Shown: positions 42,152 through 50,761, numbered from the stretch's first letter. The stretch is DNA of 64,000 nt from Archangium violaceum Cb vi76 (GCF_000733295.1 NZ_JPMI01000240.1:62001-126000); one strand, 5' to 3'. Translations and numbers: made by a program. The notes: generated by a model not told the origin, from the letters alone.

Positions 42152-42394
42152 ATGACGCGGATATGCCAGGACGAGGTGGGCCGCTGTGACTTCATCGACG
42201 TGCTGGAGGAGGCCGTGTTGCGGCACCGGCCCGTGGCAATCCAGCTGCGCGAGGGGGAGTCCTTCATCGACGAGGTGGTGGACGTGGTGACGGAGCGGGG
42301 GGACGACTTCGCCATCTTCAAGTCGCACGAGCGGGTGCCGGTGGGGGACATCCTGGCCGTGACGCGGGCGGTGCCTCCCGAGGCGCGGTGGTGA
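42152..42394 (+). CDS. small Rof-like (Rho-binding antiterminator fold) protein
   Basis: 80 aa from ATG 42152, GGAGG 10 nt upstream. The pattern CDFIDVLEEAVLRHRPVAIQL, then GESFIDEVVDVVTERGDDF and VPVGDILAVTRA, resembles Rof/YaeO, a Sm-like beta-barrel that binds and inhibits Rho. It lies 50 nt after tfuA and may belong to the same transcript. It is not an obvious RiPP precursor: two Cys, no core/leader break, an ordered-domain appearance. Assignment by pattern only. Confidence 0.5.
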   Translation: MTRICQDEVGRCDFIDVLEEAVLRHRPVAIQLREGESFIDEVVDVVTERGDDFAIFKSHERVPVGDILAVTRAVPPEARW

Positions 42395-42425
42395 AGCGGG
42401 GCGGCTGGGGTAGGGTGCGCGCCGG

Positions 42426-43259
42426 ATGAATCCTCACGACGAGCTCGAGACCTTCCGCTGTGTGCGGGCCGATGCGCGGGAGCCCGGCGGTTACCGGACC
42501 GTGCTGGGAGAGGCGAAGGCGACCTTCCTGCACACGGATCCGCCGTACTGCCTGCTCACGCGGCGGCGCAAGGGGGGCGACCTGCGGGATCCCCGGGCGA
42601 ACAAGAAGATCGATCGCAACCCCATCGTGCGCTTCGAGACGGTGCGCGACTACCGCGTCTTCACGGAGCAGTGGATGACGCGGGCGGTGGCGCACCTGAC
42701 GCCGGACGCTCCGATGGCCATCTGGACGAACCTGTTGGGCAAGGAGCCCATCCTCGCGGTGGCCCGCTCGCTGGGGTACCCGCACCTGCGGGGCGAGTAC
42801 GTCTGGGGCAAGCGCACCACGGACAAGAACGCCAACGAGCAGTTGCTGCGCGTCTACGAGGTGGCGCTGGTGCTCTCGCGCACGCCGGAGCCCGCGCTGG
42901 AGCCTGGTGCCCTGCCCACCGTCTGGGCGGTGGTGGGCGGCTATGACGATGACGCCGAGGCGGCGCGTTGGGGCAACCACCCCCACCACAAACCCTTCTC
43001 CGTGCTGGAGCCGCTGGTGCGCACGTGGAGCCGGCCGGGGGACTGGGTGTTGGATCCGTTCGCGGGCAGTGGCTCCATGCCGTCGGCGGCGCTGCGGCTG
43101 GGACGCAGGGCGGCATGCCTGGAGGTGGAGCCCGAGTGGGCCGAGCGGGTGAATCGGCGGCTGCGGGAGACCGCGGGTGAACTGGCCCGGGGAGCGGGAG
43201 TACGGCCGGCGACATCTGGCACCGACGATGGTGTATCCGCCACGGGGAATCACCGGTAG
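42426..43259 (+). CDS. DNA methyltransferase (N4/N6 amino-methyltransferase, beta-type motif order)
   Basis: 277 aa. Catalytic motif IV is TDPPYCLL (about 38-45), followed by the variable region and then HHKPFSVLEPLVR (motif X-like) and the SAM-binding motif I DPFAGSGSMPSAAL near residues 205-218. Motif IV before motif I is the beta-class order. It modifies adenine N6 or cytosine N4 in a DNA target that cannot be predicted here. No restriction endonuclease or specificity gene adjoins it, so it is a solitary methyltransferase. It starts 31 nt after the Rof-like gene. Confidence 0.88.
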   Translation: MNPHDELETFRCVRADAREPGGYRTVLGEAKATFLHTDPPYCLLTRRRKGGDLRDPRANKKIDRNPIVRFETVRDYRVFTEQWMTRAVAHLTPDAPMAIWTNLLGKEPILAVARSLGYPHLRGEYVWGKRTTDKNANEQLLRVYEVALVLSRTPEPALEPGALPTVWAVVGGYDDDAEAARWGNHPHHKPFSVLEPLVRTWSRPGDWVLDPFAGSGSMPSAALRLGRRAACLEVEPEWAERVNRRLRETAGELARGAGVRPATSGTDDGVSATGNHR

Positions 43260-43319
43260 GCTGCGCGGCTCCCTGTCCCCAGGGAGTCTTCTCCCCAGCA
43301 CCCAGCAAGAGGCACCCGG

Positions 43320-44606
43320 ATGAAGCAGCACCAGAAGATGCTCCTGGGCATCGTCGTTGGCACCGTGGCGGGCATCGCCGCCAACCTCCTGGCGGGAGGG
43401 ACGCCCTGGCTCGAGTGGGTGGTGACGAACATCACCGGGCTGGCGGGACAGCTCTTCCTGCGGCTGCTGCTGATGCTGGTGGTGCCGCTGCTCTTCTCCG
43501 CGCTGGTGATGGGCGTGTGCGAGCTGGACCTGAAGCAACTGGGCCGGCTGGGCTTGCGGACCCTGGGATACACCGTGGTCATCTCCAGCATCGCGGTGCT
43601 CATCGGCCTGCTGCTGGTCAACACGCTCAAGCCGGGCGTGGGTCTGAGCGACGAGGCCCGTGCGCTGGCGATGAAGGGCACCGCGGTGCAGGCGGCCCCC
43701 GCGCCGAGCAGCACCTCGGTGTCCTCGCTGATCGCCGCCATGGTGCCCACCAATCCGATCAAGGCGGCGGCGGACGGGGACATGATCGCCCTCATCCTCT
43801 TCTCGCTCATCTTCGGACTGGGGCTGGCGGTGACGGACTCCCCGGCGGCCAGGCACCTGCGTGAAACCATCCAGGGCCTGCACGACGTGATGATGAAGCT
43901 CATCGATGGGGTGTTGAAGCTGGCGCCCATCGGCGTGGGGGCGCTGCTCTTCAGCATGATGGCGCGCCTGGGCATGGGCGTGCTGATGCAGGTGGCGGCC
44001 TACGTGGGCGTGGTGCTGCTGGCGCTCGGGCTGCACATGTTCGTCGTGTACTCGCTGTCGGTGCGCTTCCTCGGAGGGCGCAACCCGGTGGCCTTCTTCC
44101 GCGACTGCCGCCTGGCCATCGTCACCGCCTTCTCCACGGCGTCCTCCAGCGCCACGCTGCCCACCGCGCTCAAGGTGGCCGAGGAGAACCTCAAGCTGCC
44201 GCGCAACGTATCGCGCTTCGTGCTCACCGCCGGCTCGGCGATGAACCAGAACGGCACCGCGCTCTTCGAGGGCGTCACGGTGCTCTTCCTGGCGCAGGTG
44301 TTCGGTGTGCAGCTGAGCCTGCCGGATCAGGCCGTCGTGATGTTCATCTGCGTGCTGGCGGGCATCGGCACCGCGGGCGTGCCGGCCGGCTCCATCCCCG
44401 TCATCGCGATGATTCTGGGCATGTTCAAGATTCCGCCGGAGGGGCTCGCGCTGGTGCTGGGCGTGGACCGCTTCCTGGACATGTGCCGCACCACGCTCAA
44501 CGTGACGGGGGACCTGGCCGCCGCCGTCTACGTGTCCCGAGGCGAACCCAACTTAGAGGCCGAGTCCCAGGCCTCGCGGTTGGAGCCCGAGTCGTCCGCT
44601 TCCTGA
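43320..44606 (+). CDS. dicarboxylate/amino acid:cation symporter (DAACS family)
   Basis: 428 aa, the usual length of GltP/DctA proteins. About eight membrane helices plus two re-entrant loops. Family signatures: FSTASSSATLPTAL (serine-rich first hairpin loop), NQNGTALFEGVTVLFLAQ (counterpart of NMDGT), GIGTAGVPAGSIP (second hairpin) and DRFLDMCRTTLNVTGD. It imports glutamate, aspartate or C4-dicarboxylates with Na+ or H+ across the inner membrane. The Asn-Gln-Asn replacement of NMDGT is a common variant. Stands alone with its own leader. Confidence 0.93.
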   Translation: MKQHQKMLLGIVVGTVAGIAANLLAGGTPWLEWVVTNITGLAGQLFLRLLLMLVVPLLFSALVMGVCELDLKQLGRLGLRTLGYTVVISSIAVLIGLLLVNTLKPGVGLSDEARALAMKGTAVQAAPAPSSTSVSSLIAAMVPTNPIKAAADGDMIALILFSLIFGLGLAVTDSPAARHLRETIQGLHDVMMKLIDGVLKLAPIGVGALLFSMMARLGMGVLMQVAAYVGVVLLALGLHMFVVYSLSVRFLGGRNPVAFFRDCRLAIVTAFSTASSSATLPTALKVAEENLKLPRNVSRFVLTAGSAMNQNGTALFEGVTVLFLAQVFGVQLSLPDQAVVMFICVLAGIGTAGVPAGSIPVIAMILGMFKIPPEGLALVLGVDRFLDMCRTTLNVTGDLAAAVYVSRGEPNLEAESQASRLEPESSAS

Positions 44607-44684
44607 GCAATCAGGGGAGCACGGGCTGGTTGCCCCCGCTACATCTCCGTCCCATACCCGTAGGACAAGAAGGAGCAGCCCACC

Positions 44685-45167
44685 ATGAAGGTGTCCAAGG
44701 ACAGTGTGGTCTCGTTGGAGTACCGGTTGCACCTCGGGGACGGAAAGGTGGTCGACGAGAGTGAGCCCGGGCAGCCGCTCGCCTACATGCACGGTCGTGG
44801 GCAGATCGTCCCGGGTCTGGAAGGGCAGCTGGAGGGCATGTCCTCCGGTGAGTCCAAGAAGGTGGTGGTGCCTCCTTCGCAGGGGTACGGCGAGCATGAT
44901 CCGCGAGGCCTCCAGGAGGTGCCCCGTGAGATGTTCCCCCCCAATGCGGAGCTCCAGCCGGGCCTGACCATCACCGCGCAGACGGCGGACGGGGACATGA
45001 TCCCCATCACGATTCGCGAGCTGAAGGGGGAGAAGGTGGTGGTGGACCTCAACCACCCGATGGCGGGCAAGACGCTCCACTTCGACATCACCGTGCGTGA
45101 AGTGCGCGCGGCCACGGACGAGGAGAAGGAGCACGGCCACGCCCATGGGCCGGGCGGGGCGCACTGA
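44685..45167 (+). CDS. slyD: SlyD-type FKBP peptidyl-prolyl cis-trans isomerase
   Basis: 160 aa, AAGGAG 11 nt before ATG. The FKBP domain is interrupted by the SlyD insert-in-flap: VSLEYRLHLGDGKVVDES, AYMHGRGQIVPGLEGQLEGM, then PPSQGYGEHDPRGLQEVP, the IF domain, and VVDLNHPMAGKTLHFDITV. The short His-containing tail (HGHAHGPGGAH) is the remnant of the metal-binding tail. Acts as a cytosolic folding catalyst and chaperone. Confidence 0.92.
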   Translation: MKVSKDSVVSLEYRLHLGDGKVVDESEPGQPLAYMHGRGQIVPGLEGQLEGMSSGESKKVVVPPSQGYGEHDPRGLQEVPREMFPPNAELQPGLTITAQTADGDMIPITIRELKGEKVVVDLNHPMAGKTLHFDITVREVRAATDEEKEHGHAHGPGGAH

Positions 45168-45240
45168 AAGAGCGGACGGGCCGGTCAGGAGCCAATACCC
45201 ACTCGTGGGGTAGGGGGTGTTCCGGTATCGTGCACCCCCC

Positions 45241-47127
45241 ATGAGCCAGTCCGTCTCGCCCTCGCCCCAGCAGCTCAAGATCTCGCCCGAGCCCCCGCCC
45301 CCGGAGGCGCCTTCCGCCGGTACCCAGGACCCCGAGCGCTACTGGCTCGAGAACGTCTACAAGGGAGCCGAGAACCAGCTCACCGTGCGTGCCGTCGTGG
45401 TGGGCATGGCGATTGGCGCGGTGATGTGCCTGTCCAACCTGTACGTCATCCTCAAGACGGGCTGGAGCCTGGGCGTCACCATCACCGCGTGTGTCCTCTC
45501 CTTCGCCGCCTTTGGCGCCCTGCGGGCCGTGGGGCTGGCGAAGCGGGAACTCACCGCGCTGGAGAACAACGCGGTGGGCTCGGTGGCCTCGGGAGCGGGG
45601 TACATGACGGGCGGGGGCAACATGGCGGCCGTGCCCGCCCTGCTGATGCTCACCGGGACGCTGCCGTCCCCGGGATGGCTGGTGGCCTGGTTCGCGGTGA
45701 TTTCCGCCATGGGGGTCTTCGCGGCCATCCCCATCAAGCGCCAGCTCGTCAACATCGAGCAGCTCCCGTTTCCCACGGGCACCGCCACCGCCGAGACGCT
45801 CCAGGCGCTCCATGGGAATGACGAGGGCTCGCGTGGCAAGGCCCGCTACCTGGGCCTGGCGGGCCTGGTGGGGGCCGTCGTCGCGTTCTGGCGGGACGCC
45901 AAGGCCTCGTGGCTGGTGTGGAACCTGCCCTCGAAGCTGAGCCTGCCCTTCACCATCGGCGGCAAGCCGGCGGGGGCGTGGACGCTCTCGCTCGACCTGA
46001 GCCTGCTGCTGATTGGTGCCGGGGCGCTGGTGAGCTTCAAGACGGGCTGGTCCATGCTGGTGGGCGCCATCCTCACCTATGGCTTCCTCGCTCCGGAGAT
46101 GGTCAGCCGCGGCATCATCCCCGAGGTGACGTACAAGGCCATCAACGGCTGGGCGCTGTGGACGGGCGCCTCGGTGCTCGTGTCCTCGGGTCTGTTGTCC
46201 TTCGCCTTCCAGTGGCGCAGCGTGGCGAAGTCGTTCAAGGCGCTCTCGGGCCTCTTCGGGAAGAACTCCGAGGAGGAGAAGGATGTGCTCGCGGACGTGG
46301 AGTGCCCGCCCACGTGGTTCCCCCTGGGCTTCCTGGTGCTGGGCCCCATCGTGGTGGGGCTGATGGCCTGGCTCTTCCAGATTCCGTGGTGGGCGGGTGT
46401 CCTCGCCCTGCCGCTGTCGGTGGTGATGGGGGTCATCGCCGCACGCGTCACGGGAGAGACGGACACCACGCCGACGAAGGCGCTCGGGCCGGTGACGCAG
46501 CTGCTCTACGGAGCCATCCTGCCCGGAAACCTCGCGGCCAACGTGATGAGCGCCAATGCCACGGGCGGTGTGGGCCTGCACTCGGCGGACCTGCTCACGA
46601 ACCTCAAGACGGGCTGGCTGCTCGGCGCGAGCCCTCGCAAGCAGTTCTTCGGGCAGCTCTTCGGCGTGCTGGCCGGAGCGGCCGTGGTGGTGCCCGCCTT
46701 CAACCTGCTGGTGCCGAGCGCGGAGGTGCTGGGCACCGAGGAGTTCCCCGCGCCGTCCTCGCTGGTGTGGGCGGGCGTGTCGAAGATGCTCGTCAACGGA
46801 GTGAGCTCGTTGCACACGTCCGCGCGCATCGGCGCGGTGTGCGGCCTGGCGCTGGGCGTGGCGCTGGTGCTGTTGGAGCGCTGGGCGCCGAAGAAGGCGA
46901 AGCCGTTCATTCCCTCGGCGTCGGGCCTGGGGCTGGCCATCGTGATTCCGGGAGCGAGCTCCATCAGCTTCTTCATCGGCGCGGCCATCGCCGAGGTGCT
47001 GCGCCGCAAGAAGGCGAAGCTGGCCGAGGCCACGGTGCTCCCGGTGAGCTCTGGCTTCATCGCCGGTGAGAGCCTCATGGGCATCGCCGTCGCGATGCTC
47101 AAGGCGTTCGGGTTCATGCCCAAGTAG
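45241..47127 (+). CDS. OPT-family oligopeptide/metal-chelate transporter
   Basis: 628 aa from ATG 45241. Fourteen or more hydrophobic helices. N-terminal SNLYVILKTGWSLGVTITAC and NNAVGSVASGAGYMTGGGNM are typical of the bacterial OPT (EspB-like) group, and QLPFPTGTATAETLQALHG is the conserved central loop. The C-terminus has SGFIAGESLMGIAVAML. It imports peptides or metal complexes with protons. An N-terminal Pro-rich cytosolic extension (about 1-35) is present. In Myxococcus an OPT-family gene (espB) affects development; orthology here is not shown. Confidence 0.9.
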   Translation: MSQSVSPSPQQLKISPEPPPPEAPSAGTQDPERYWLENVYKGAENQLTVRAVVVGMAIGAVMCLSNLYVILKTGWSLGVTITACVLSFAAFGALRAVGLAKRELTALENNAVGSVASGAGYMTGGGNMAAVPALLMLTGTLPSPGWLVAWFAVISAMGVFAAIPIKRQLVNIEQLPFPTGTATAETLQALHGNDEGSRGKARYLGLAGLVGAVVAFWRDAKASWLVWNLPSKLSLPFTIGGKPAGAWTLSLDLSLLLIGAGALVSFKTGWSMLVGAILTYGFLAPEMVSRGIIPEVTYKAINGWALWTGASVLVSSGLLSFAFQWRSVAKSFKALSGLFGKNSEEEKDVLADVECPPTWFPLGFLVLGPIVVGLMAWLFQIPWWAGVLALPLSVVMGVIAARVTGETDTTPTKALGPVTQLLYGAILPGNLAANVMSANATGGVGLHSADLLTNLKTGWLLGASPRKQFFGQLFGVLAGAAVVVPAFNLLVPSAEVLGTEEFPAPSSLVWAGVSKMLVNGVSSLHTSARIGAVCGLALGVALVLLERWAPKKAKPFIPSASGLGLAIVIPGASSISFFIGAAIAEVLRRKKAKLAEATVLPVSSGFIAGESLMGIAVAMLKAFGFMPK

Positions 47128-47181
47128 GGCTCCGAGGAGGACCGCGGTACTACTTCTGGAGTCAACCGGGAGCTTGACAGC

Positions 47182-47204
47182 GATGTGACTCATGGAGTCA
47201 CATC
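47182..47204 (+). promoter_or_regulatory. 10-bp inverted repeat immediately upstream of the Rpn-like gene
   Basis: GATGTGACTC (47182-47191), ATG, GAGTCACATC (47195-47204): perfect arms, 10 nt before the ATG at 47214. TTGACA (47174-47179) stands just upstream. The only Shine-Dalgarno-like GGAG (47194-47197) overlaps the right arm, so the fold could control transcription or translation. Confidence 0.5.
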
Positions 47205-47213
47205 CGCTGCCGC

Positions 47214-48134
47214 ATGCCTTCTCTCCGGCACGAGGCCTTCCTGGAGTTGTTCCGCAACCGTCCGGCGCTGGCGGCCGAGCTGCTGCGGGACGCGCTCGGT
47301 GTCGAGGTTCCCGCCTACGCGGAAGCCCGTGCGGAGTCCGCGGAGCTGACCCAGGTGGTGCCCACCGAGTACCGGGCGGACCTGGTGGTGCAGTTGTGGG
47401 AGGACACGCCGCGCTTCGCCATCGTGGTGGAGGTGCAGCTCTCTCCGGACGAGGAGAAGCGGTACACGTGGCCGGTGTACCTCACCCACCTGAGGGCGAG
47501 GTGGAGGTGTCCCACGGTGCTGCTGGTGGTGGCTCCGGACGGGCCGGTGGCCCGTTGGGGCGGGCAGCCGACGGAGCTGGGTCACCCGGGCTTCGTGCTG
47601 AGGCCCTGCGTGGCGGGGCCGGATCGCATTCCGGTCATCACGCGGCCGGAGCAGGCGCGCGAGGCGGTGGAGTTGGCGGTGTTGTCCGCCATGGCACACG
47701 GGCAGGGCGAGAAGGGCGCGGCCATCGCCGGAGCGGTGCTGCCCGGGCTGGTGGGGGTTGATGACGAGCGGGCACGCTTCTATTTTGATTTGGTGGTGTC
47801 CTCGTTGAACGACGCGGCACGCACGGCCTTGGAGGCACTGATGCGCAGTGGCACCTACGAGTACCAGAGCGAATTCGCCCGGAGGTATCTCGCCCAAGGC
47901 CGGCAGGAAGGTCGTCAGGAGGGCCGGCAGGAGGGCCGTCAGGAGGGCCGGCAGGAAGGTCGTCAGGAGGGAGAGGTGATTGCCCTGCTGAAGGTGCTCG
48001 AAGCGCGGGGCCTTCAGGTGGATGCGCAGGCCCGCCAGCGCATTGCCTCCTGCACGGACCTCGAGCAACTCGAGCGCTGGCTCCTCAAGGCCCTTTCCGT
48101 GCGGTCCGTGCGGGAACTCTTCGAGCCCGCGTGA
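47214..48134 (+). CDS. Rpn-like PD-(D/E)XK nuclease / transposase-like protein with RQEG repeat
   Basis: 306 aa. The N-terminal PD-(D/E)XK-type core reads RADLVVQLWEDTPRFAIVVEVQL, with Asp, Glu and the E-x-Q motif in place (VEVQLSPDEEKRYTWPVYL). Helical regions and a run of RQEG units (residues about 230-253), then a C-terminal helix pair, follow. The family (Rpn/YhgA and related DUF4351-type proteins) promotes RecA-independent recombination or acts in defence; the family often carries (R/Q)EG repeat tails, probably coiled or flexible. Stands alone. The repeat is discussed separately. The leader has an inverted repeat. Confidence 0.8.
   Translation: MPSLRHEAFLELFRNRPALAAELLRDALGVEVPAYAEARAESAELTQVVPTEYRADLVVQLWEDTPRFAIVVEVQLSPDEEKRYTWPVYLTHLRARWRCPTVLLVVAPDGPVARWGGQPTELGHPGFVLRPCVAGPDRIPVITRPEQAREAVELAVLSAMAHGQGEKGAAIAGAVLPGLVGVDDERARFYFDLVVSSLNDAARTALEALMRSGTYEYQSEFARRYLAQGRQEGRQEGRQEGRQEGRQEGRQEGEVIALLKVLEARGLQVDAQARQRIASCTDLEQLERWLLKALSVRSVRELFEPA
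47901..47972 (+). repeat. six tandem 12-bp units encoding RQEG
   Basis: Six copies of a 12-bp unit of the form CGGCAGGARGGY/CGTCAGGAGGGM encode (RQEG)x6 within the Rpn-like gene. The units differ at third positions and alternate CGG/CGT, so copy number can change by slippage without breaking the frame. Confidence 0.85.
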
Positions 48135-48158
48135 CCTGGCTCTCCCGGATGGAGCGCG

Positions 48159-49529
48159 ATGAGCGTGGACCTGTTGCGTGAGCTCGCGGCCGTCCTGCCG
48201 CCCGAGGCACTCGTCACCGACCCCGATGTGCTTGAGTCGCACCGCCGCGACCAGGCGGGTTGGGCCTCAGCGGGCGTCCCTCGGATTCTCGTTCGTCCTG
48301 GGTCGACCGCCGAGGTGCGGGCCGTGCTCCGTGTGGCCTCGGCCCTCCGTGTGCCCGTGGTCCCCCGTGGCGCGGGCTCGGGGCTGTCGGGTGGCGCCAA
48401 CGCGGTGGACGGGTGCATCGTCCTCTCGCTCACGCGGATGAACCGCATCCTGGAGATCGACCGGCGAGGCCTGTACGCCGTCGTCCAGCCCGGAGTCATC
48501 AACGGCGCACTGAAGGCGGCCGCGGCGGAGTTGGGGCTCTGGTACGCGCCGGACCCCGCGAGCTGGGAGTTCTCGACCCTCGGCGGCAACCTCGCGACCA
48601 ATGCCGGCGGCCTGTGCTGCGTGAAGTACGGTGTGACCGGGGATGCCGTGCTCGGGCTCGAGGCCGTGCTCGCGGATGGCTCCGTCGTCCGGACCGGCGG
48701 CCGCATGGTCAAGAACGTCGCCGGCTATGATCTCACCCGGCTGTTCGTCGGCTCGGAGGGCACGCTCGGCGTCATCACCGAGGCCACGCTGAAGCTCCGG
48801 CCCCGTCCGCCTCCGGCCACGACGCTGGTGGCCTCGTTCCCGACGCTCGTTGGAGCCGGTGCGGCGGTCACGGAGATCATGGCGGGTATGCGGCCCTCGC
48901 TCCTGGAGTTGATGGACCGCACGACCGTGCGCGCCGTGGAGGCAGCCAGACCCATGGGGCTGGACGTCCAGGCCGCGGCCCTCCTGCTGGCACGCTCCGA
49001 TGCCGGGGGCGAGCAGGGCGTGGCGGAGTGCGCGCGGATGGCGGCACTCTGCGAGGCCGCCGGAGCGACCTTCATCGCGAACTCCTCCGACGAGGCCGAG
49101 GGGGAACTGCTGATGGGCGCGCGCCGCTTCGCCTTTCCCGCGCTGGAGCGGCAGGGGTCCACGCTGCTCGATGACGTGGGCGTGCCGCTCTCGCGCATCC
49201 CGGAGCTGCTCGCTGCGGTCGAGCGCATCGCCGAGCAGCGGGGCGTGCTCATCGGCACGTTCGGGCACGCGGGCGACGGGAACATGCATCCCACGCTCGT
49301 CTTCGACCCGAACGACCCGGACGCGGTGGCTCGGGCGAAGGCGGCGTTCGACGACATCCTGCACGCGGTGCTCGCGCTGGGGGGAACCATCACCGGGGAG
49401 CACGGGGTCGGCTCGCTCAAGCGCCCGTTCATCGCCCGGCAACTGGGCCCCGAGACCCACCAGCTCCACCTCGCCATCAAGAGCGCGGTGGATCCACTCG
49501 GCATCCTCAATCCCGGCAAGCTGCTCTGA
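48159..49529 (+). CDS. glcD: FAD-linked oxidase, GlcD/D-lactate dehydrogenase type
   Basis: 456 aa. The FAD-binding PCMH domain begins PRILVRPGSTAEVRAVLRVA, with PRGAGSGLSGGA (pyrophosphate loop) and GGNLATNAGGLCCVKYGVTG. The C-terminal FAD-oxidase domain has GTFGHAGDGNMHPTLVF and GGTITGEHGVG, the catalytic His-containing motif, ending ILNPGKLL. It oxidises D-2-hydroxy acids such as glycolate or D-lactate. GlcE and GlcF partner genes are absent here, so it may be a stand-alone D-lactate dehydrogenase; the symbol refers to the family only. The stop abuts the stop of the convergent lipoprotein gene (TGATCA). Confidence 0.9.
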   Translation: MSVDLLRELAAVLPPEALVTDPDVLESHRRDQAGWASAGVPRILVRPGSTAEVRAVLRVASALRVPVVPRGAGSGLSGGANAVDGCIVLSLTRMNRILEIDRRGLYAVVQPGVINGALKAAAAELGLWYAPDPASWEFSTLGGNLATNAGGLCCVKYGVTGDAVLGLEAVLADGSVVRTGGRMVKNVAGYDLTRLFVGSEGTLGVITEATLKLRPRPPPATTLVASFPTLVGAGAAVTEIMAGMRPSLLELMDRTTVRAVEAARPMGLDVQAAALLLARSDAGGEQGVAECARMAALCEAAGATFIANSSDEAEGELLMGARRFAFPALERQGSTLLDDVGVPLSRIPELLAAVERIAEQRGVLIGTFGHAGDGNMHPTLVFDPNDPDAVARAKAAFDDILHAVLALGGTITGEHGVGSLKRPFIARQLGPETHQLHLAIKSAVDPLGILNPGKLL

Positions 49530-49913
49530 TCACGGCTGCCGAGGCACCAGCACGCACTGGCCGAGCTCCGTGTCGCACACGGGCTTGAGCTCTCTCGGGT
49601 CCAGGCATGCGGCGGTGACGCACTCCCCCGGCTGACAGACGATGGAGGCCTGCTGGGCCAGGGCTCGCGCCCGCCGCTGGAACTCGGTGAGGTTCGCCGT
49701 CGTGTTGACGGCACCGAAGCATTGGAACGCGCCCAGGCAGTTCTGCCCACCGGCGAGGGCGAGCAGATCGATCTTCTGGCAGGTGTCGCCGGGGCGGCAT
49801 CGGGCGTAGTGGGAGACCAGCTCCGTGGCACCCTCCTGGAGCTGCTCGCAGTTGGCGCACCCCGTCAGCCACACCGCCCCCGCCGCCATGCACGAAACGA
49901 GCATCCGCCTCAT
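49530..49913 (-). CDS. Cys-rich lipoprotein, function unknown
   Basis: 127 aa from ATG 49913. The signal peptide ends in the lipobox WLTGC. The mature part has about ten cysteines in spaced pairs (CANC, CRPGDTC, CLGAFQC, CQPGEC, CLDP...CDTELGQC), suggesting a small disulfide-bonded outer-membrane or periplasmic domain. No homologous family recognised. It is convergent with glcD and its stop lies against that gene's stop. An inverted repeat lies upstream at 49937-49955. Confidence 0.7.
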   Translation of the reverse strand: MRRMLVSCMAAGAVWLTGCANCEQLQEGATELVSHYARCRPGDTCQKIDLLALAGGQNCLGAFQCFGAVNTTANLTEFQRRARALAQQASIVCQPGECVTAACLDPRELKPVCDTELGQCVLVPRQP

Positions 49914-49936
49914 ACCCACCACCCCCGCGTGCCTCG

Positions 49937-49955
49937 GTTCAACCGCTCGTTGAAC
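49937..49955. repeat. 7-bp inverted repeat upstream of the lipoprotein gene
   Basis: GTTCAAC (49937-49943), CGCTC, GTTGAAC (49949-49955). It lies 24 nt before the lipoprotein start (minus strand) and could be an operator or a small hairpin. Confidence 0.4.
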
Positions 49956-50053
49956 GGACTGACGCTGGACACGCGGCTTGCCACGCGCATCGTCCGGCGG
50001 GGATGCCGGAAGCGTGCTGTTTCCCGGTGTACAAGCGGGGACGGCCGGGAGTG

Positions 50054-50761
50054 CTACTTCTGTCCGTTCGCGAAGTAGCGCTTCTGGACGTGCTCGCAGT
50101 AGCGGACCAGGTTCTGCTGGCCCTGCGTGTACTTCCGGAGCGGCGAATCCACGGGGAACAGGAGGATGCTCGCGATGAACGCGTAGAGCGTCGCGTCGAA
50201 CGAGGTGGGGTTGTCCCCCAGGAGGAACGGCTTGTCACCGAGCGTCGTCGCCACCGCGGAGACGTCCGCCTTCCCCATCTCGAGTATCTCCTCGGGAGTG
50301 TGACGGCCCAGGCCCTGGGTGTGCATCGCCTTGGTCATTCCCCGGCGAATCATGGGCACCACGAGCTTGCCGACGCCGGGTGGGAAGAAGGTCTCGAAGA
50401 TGGGCTTGTAGAGCCGCCAGCCTTCCGGAATGACCCAGCGCTCATGGACGATGTGCCAGTAGAAGCTCTCCTCCAGCACGCGCCGGACCAGGTGGCCCGT
50501 GGAGATGTCCTCCGCGCCGAGCTTCGCGTCGAGCGTGTCGCCGTGCTTGCGCTTGAGGTGCTCGATGATGAGCTGGGAGTCCCCCAGGAACGCGCCATCC
50601 TCCTCGATGAAGGGGATCTTCCCCTTGGGGGCCTTCCCGAAGGCGGCCGGCTTCCCCATGTAGGGGATTCCAGCCATCCGGAGGTAGGTCTCCAGCTTCA
50701 CACAGAAGGGGCTGATGTCGCTGAGGCCGAACGCGGCGGTGGTCTTGTGGAGGGTCAGCAT
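50054..50761 (-). CDS. glutathione S-transferase family protein
   Basis: 235 aa. N-terminal thioredoxin-like domain: FGLSDISPFCVKLETYLRMAG holds the SPFCxK element common to metaxin/FAXC-type GSTs, then GKIPFIEEDG with the cis-Pro and DSQLIIEHL. A helical C-terminal domain follows with a hydrophobic stretch (SFDATLYAFIASILLFPVDS). This is the failed-axon-connections/metaxin-like branch seen in many proteobacteria; catalytic use of glutathione is not certain. The start codon and ribosome site can pair with each other in the mRNA (50758-50780). Confidence 0.85.
   Translation of the reverse strand: MLTLHKTTAAFGLSDISPFCVKLETYLRMAGIPYMGKPAAFGKAPKGKIPFIEEDGAFLGDSQLIIEHLKRKHGDTLDAKLGAEDISTGHLVRRVLEESFYWHIVHERWVIPEGWRLYKPIFETFFPPGVGKLVVPMIRRGMTKAMHTQGLGRHTPEEILEMGKADVSAVATTLGDKPFLLGDNPTSFDATLYAFIASILLFPVDSPLRKYTQGQQNLVRYCEHVQKRYFANGQK

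Noticed and set aside
42152-42394. The 80-aa gene after tfuA as the RiPP precursor
   Set aside because: Ordered Rof-like pattern, few Cys/Ser/Thr, no leader-core boundary.
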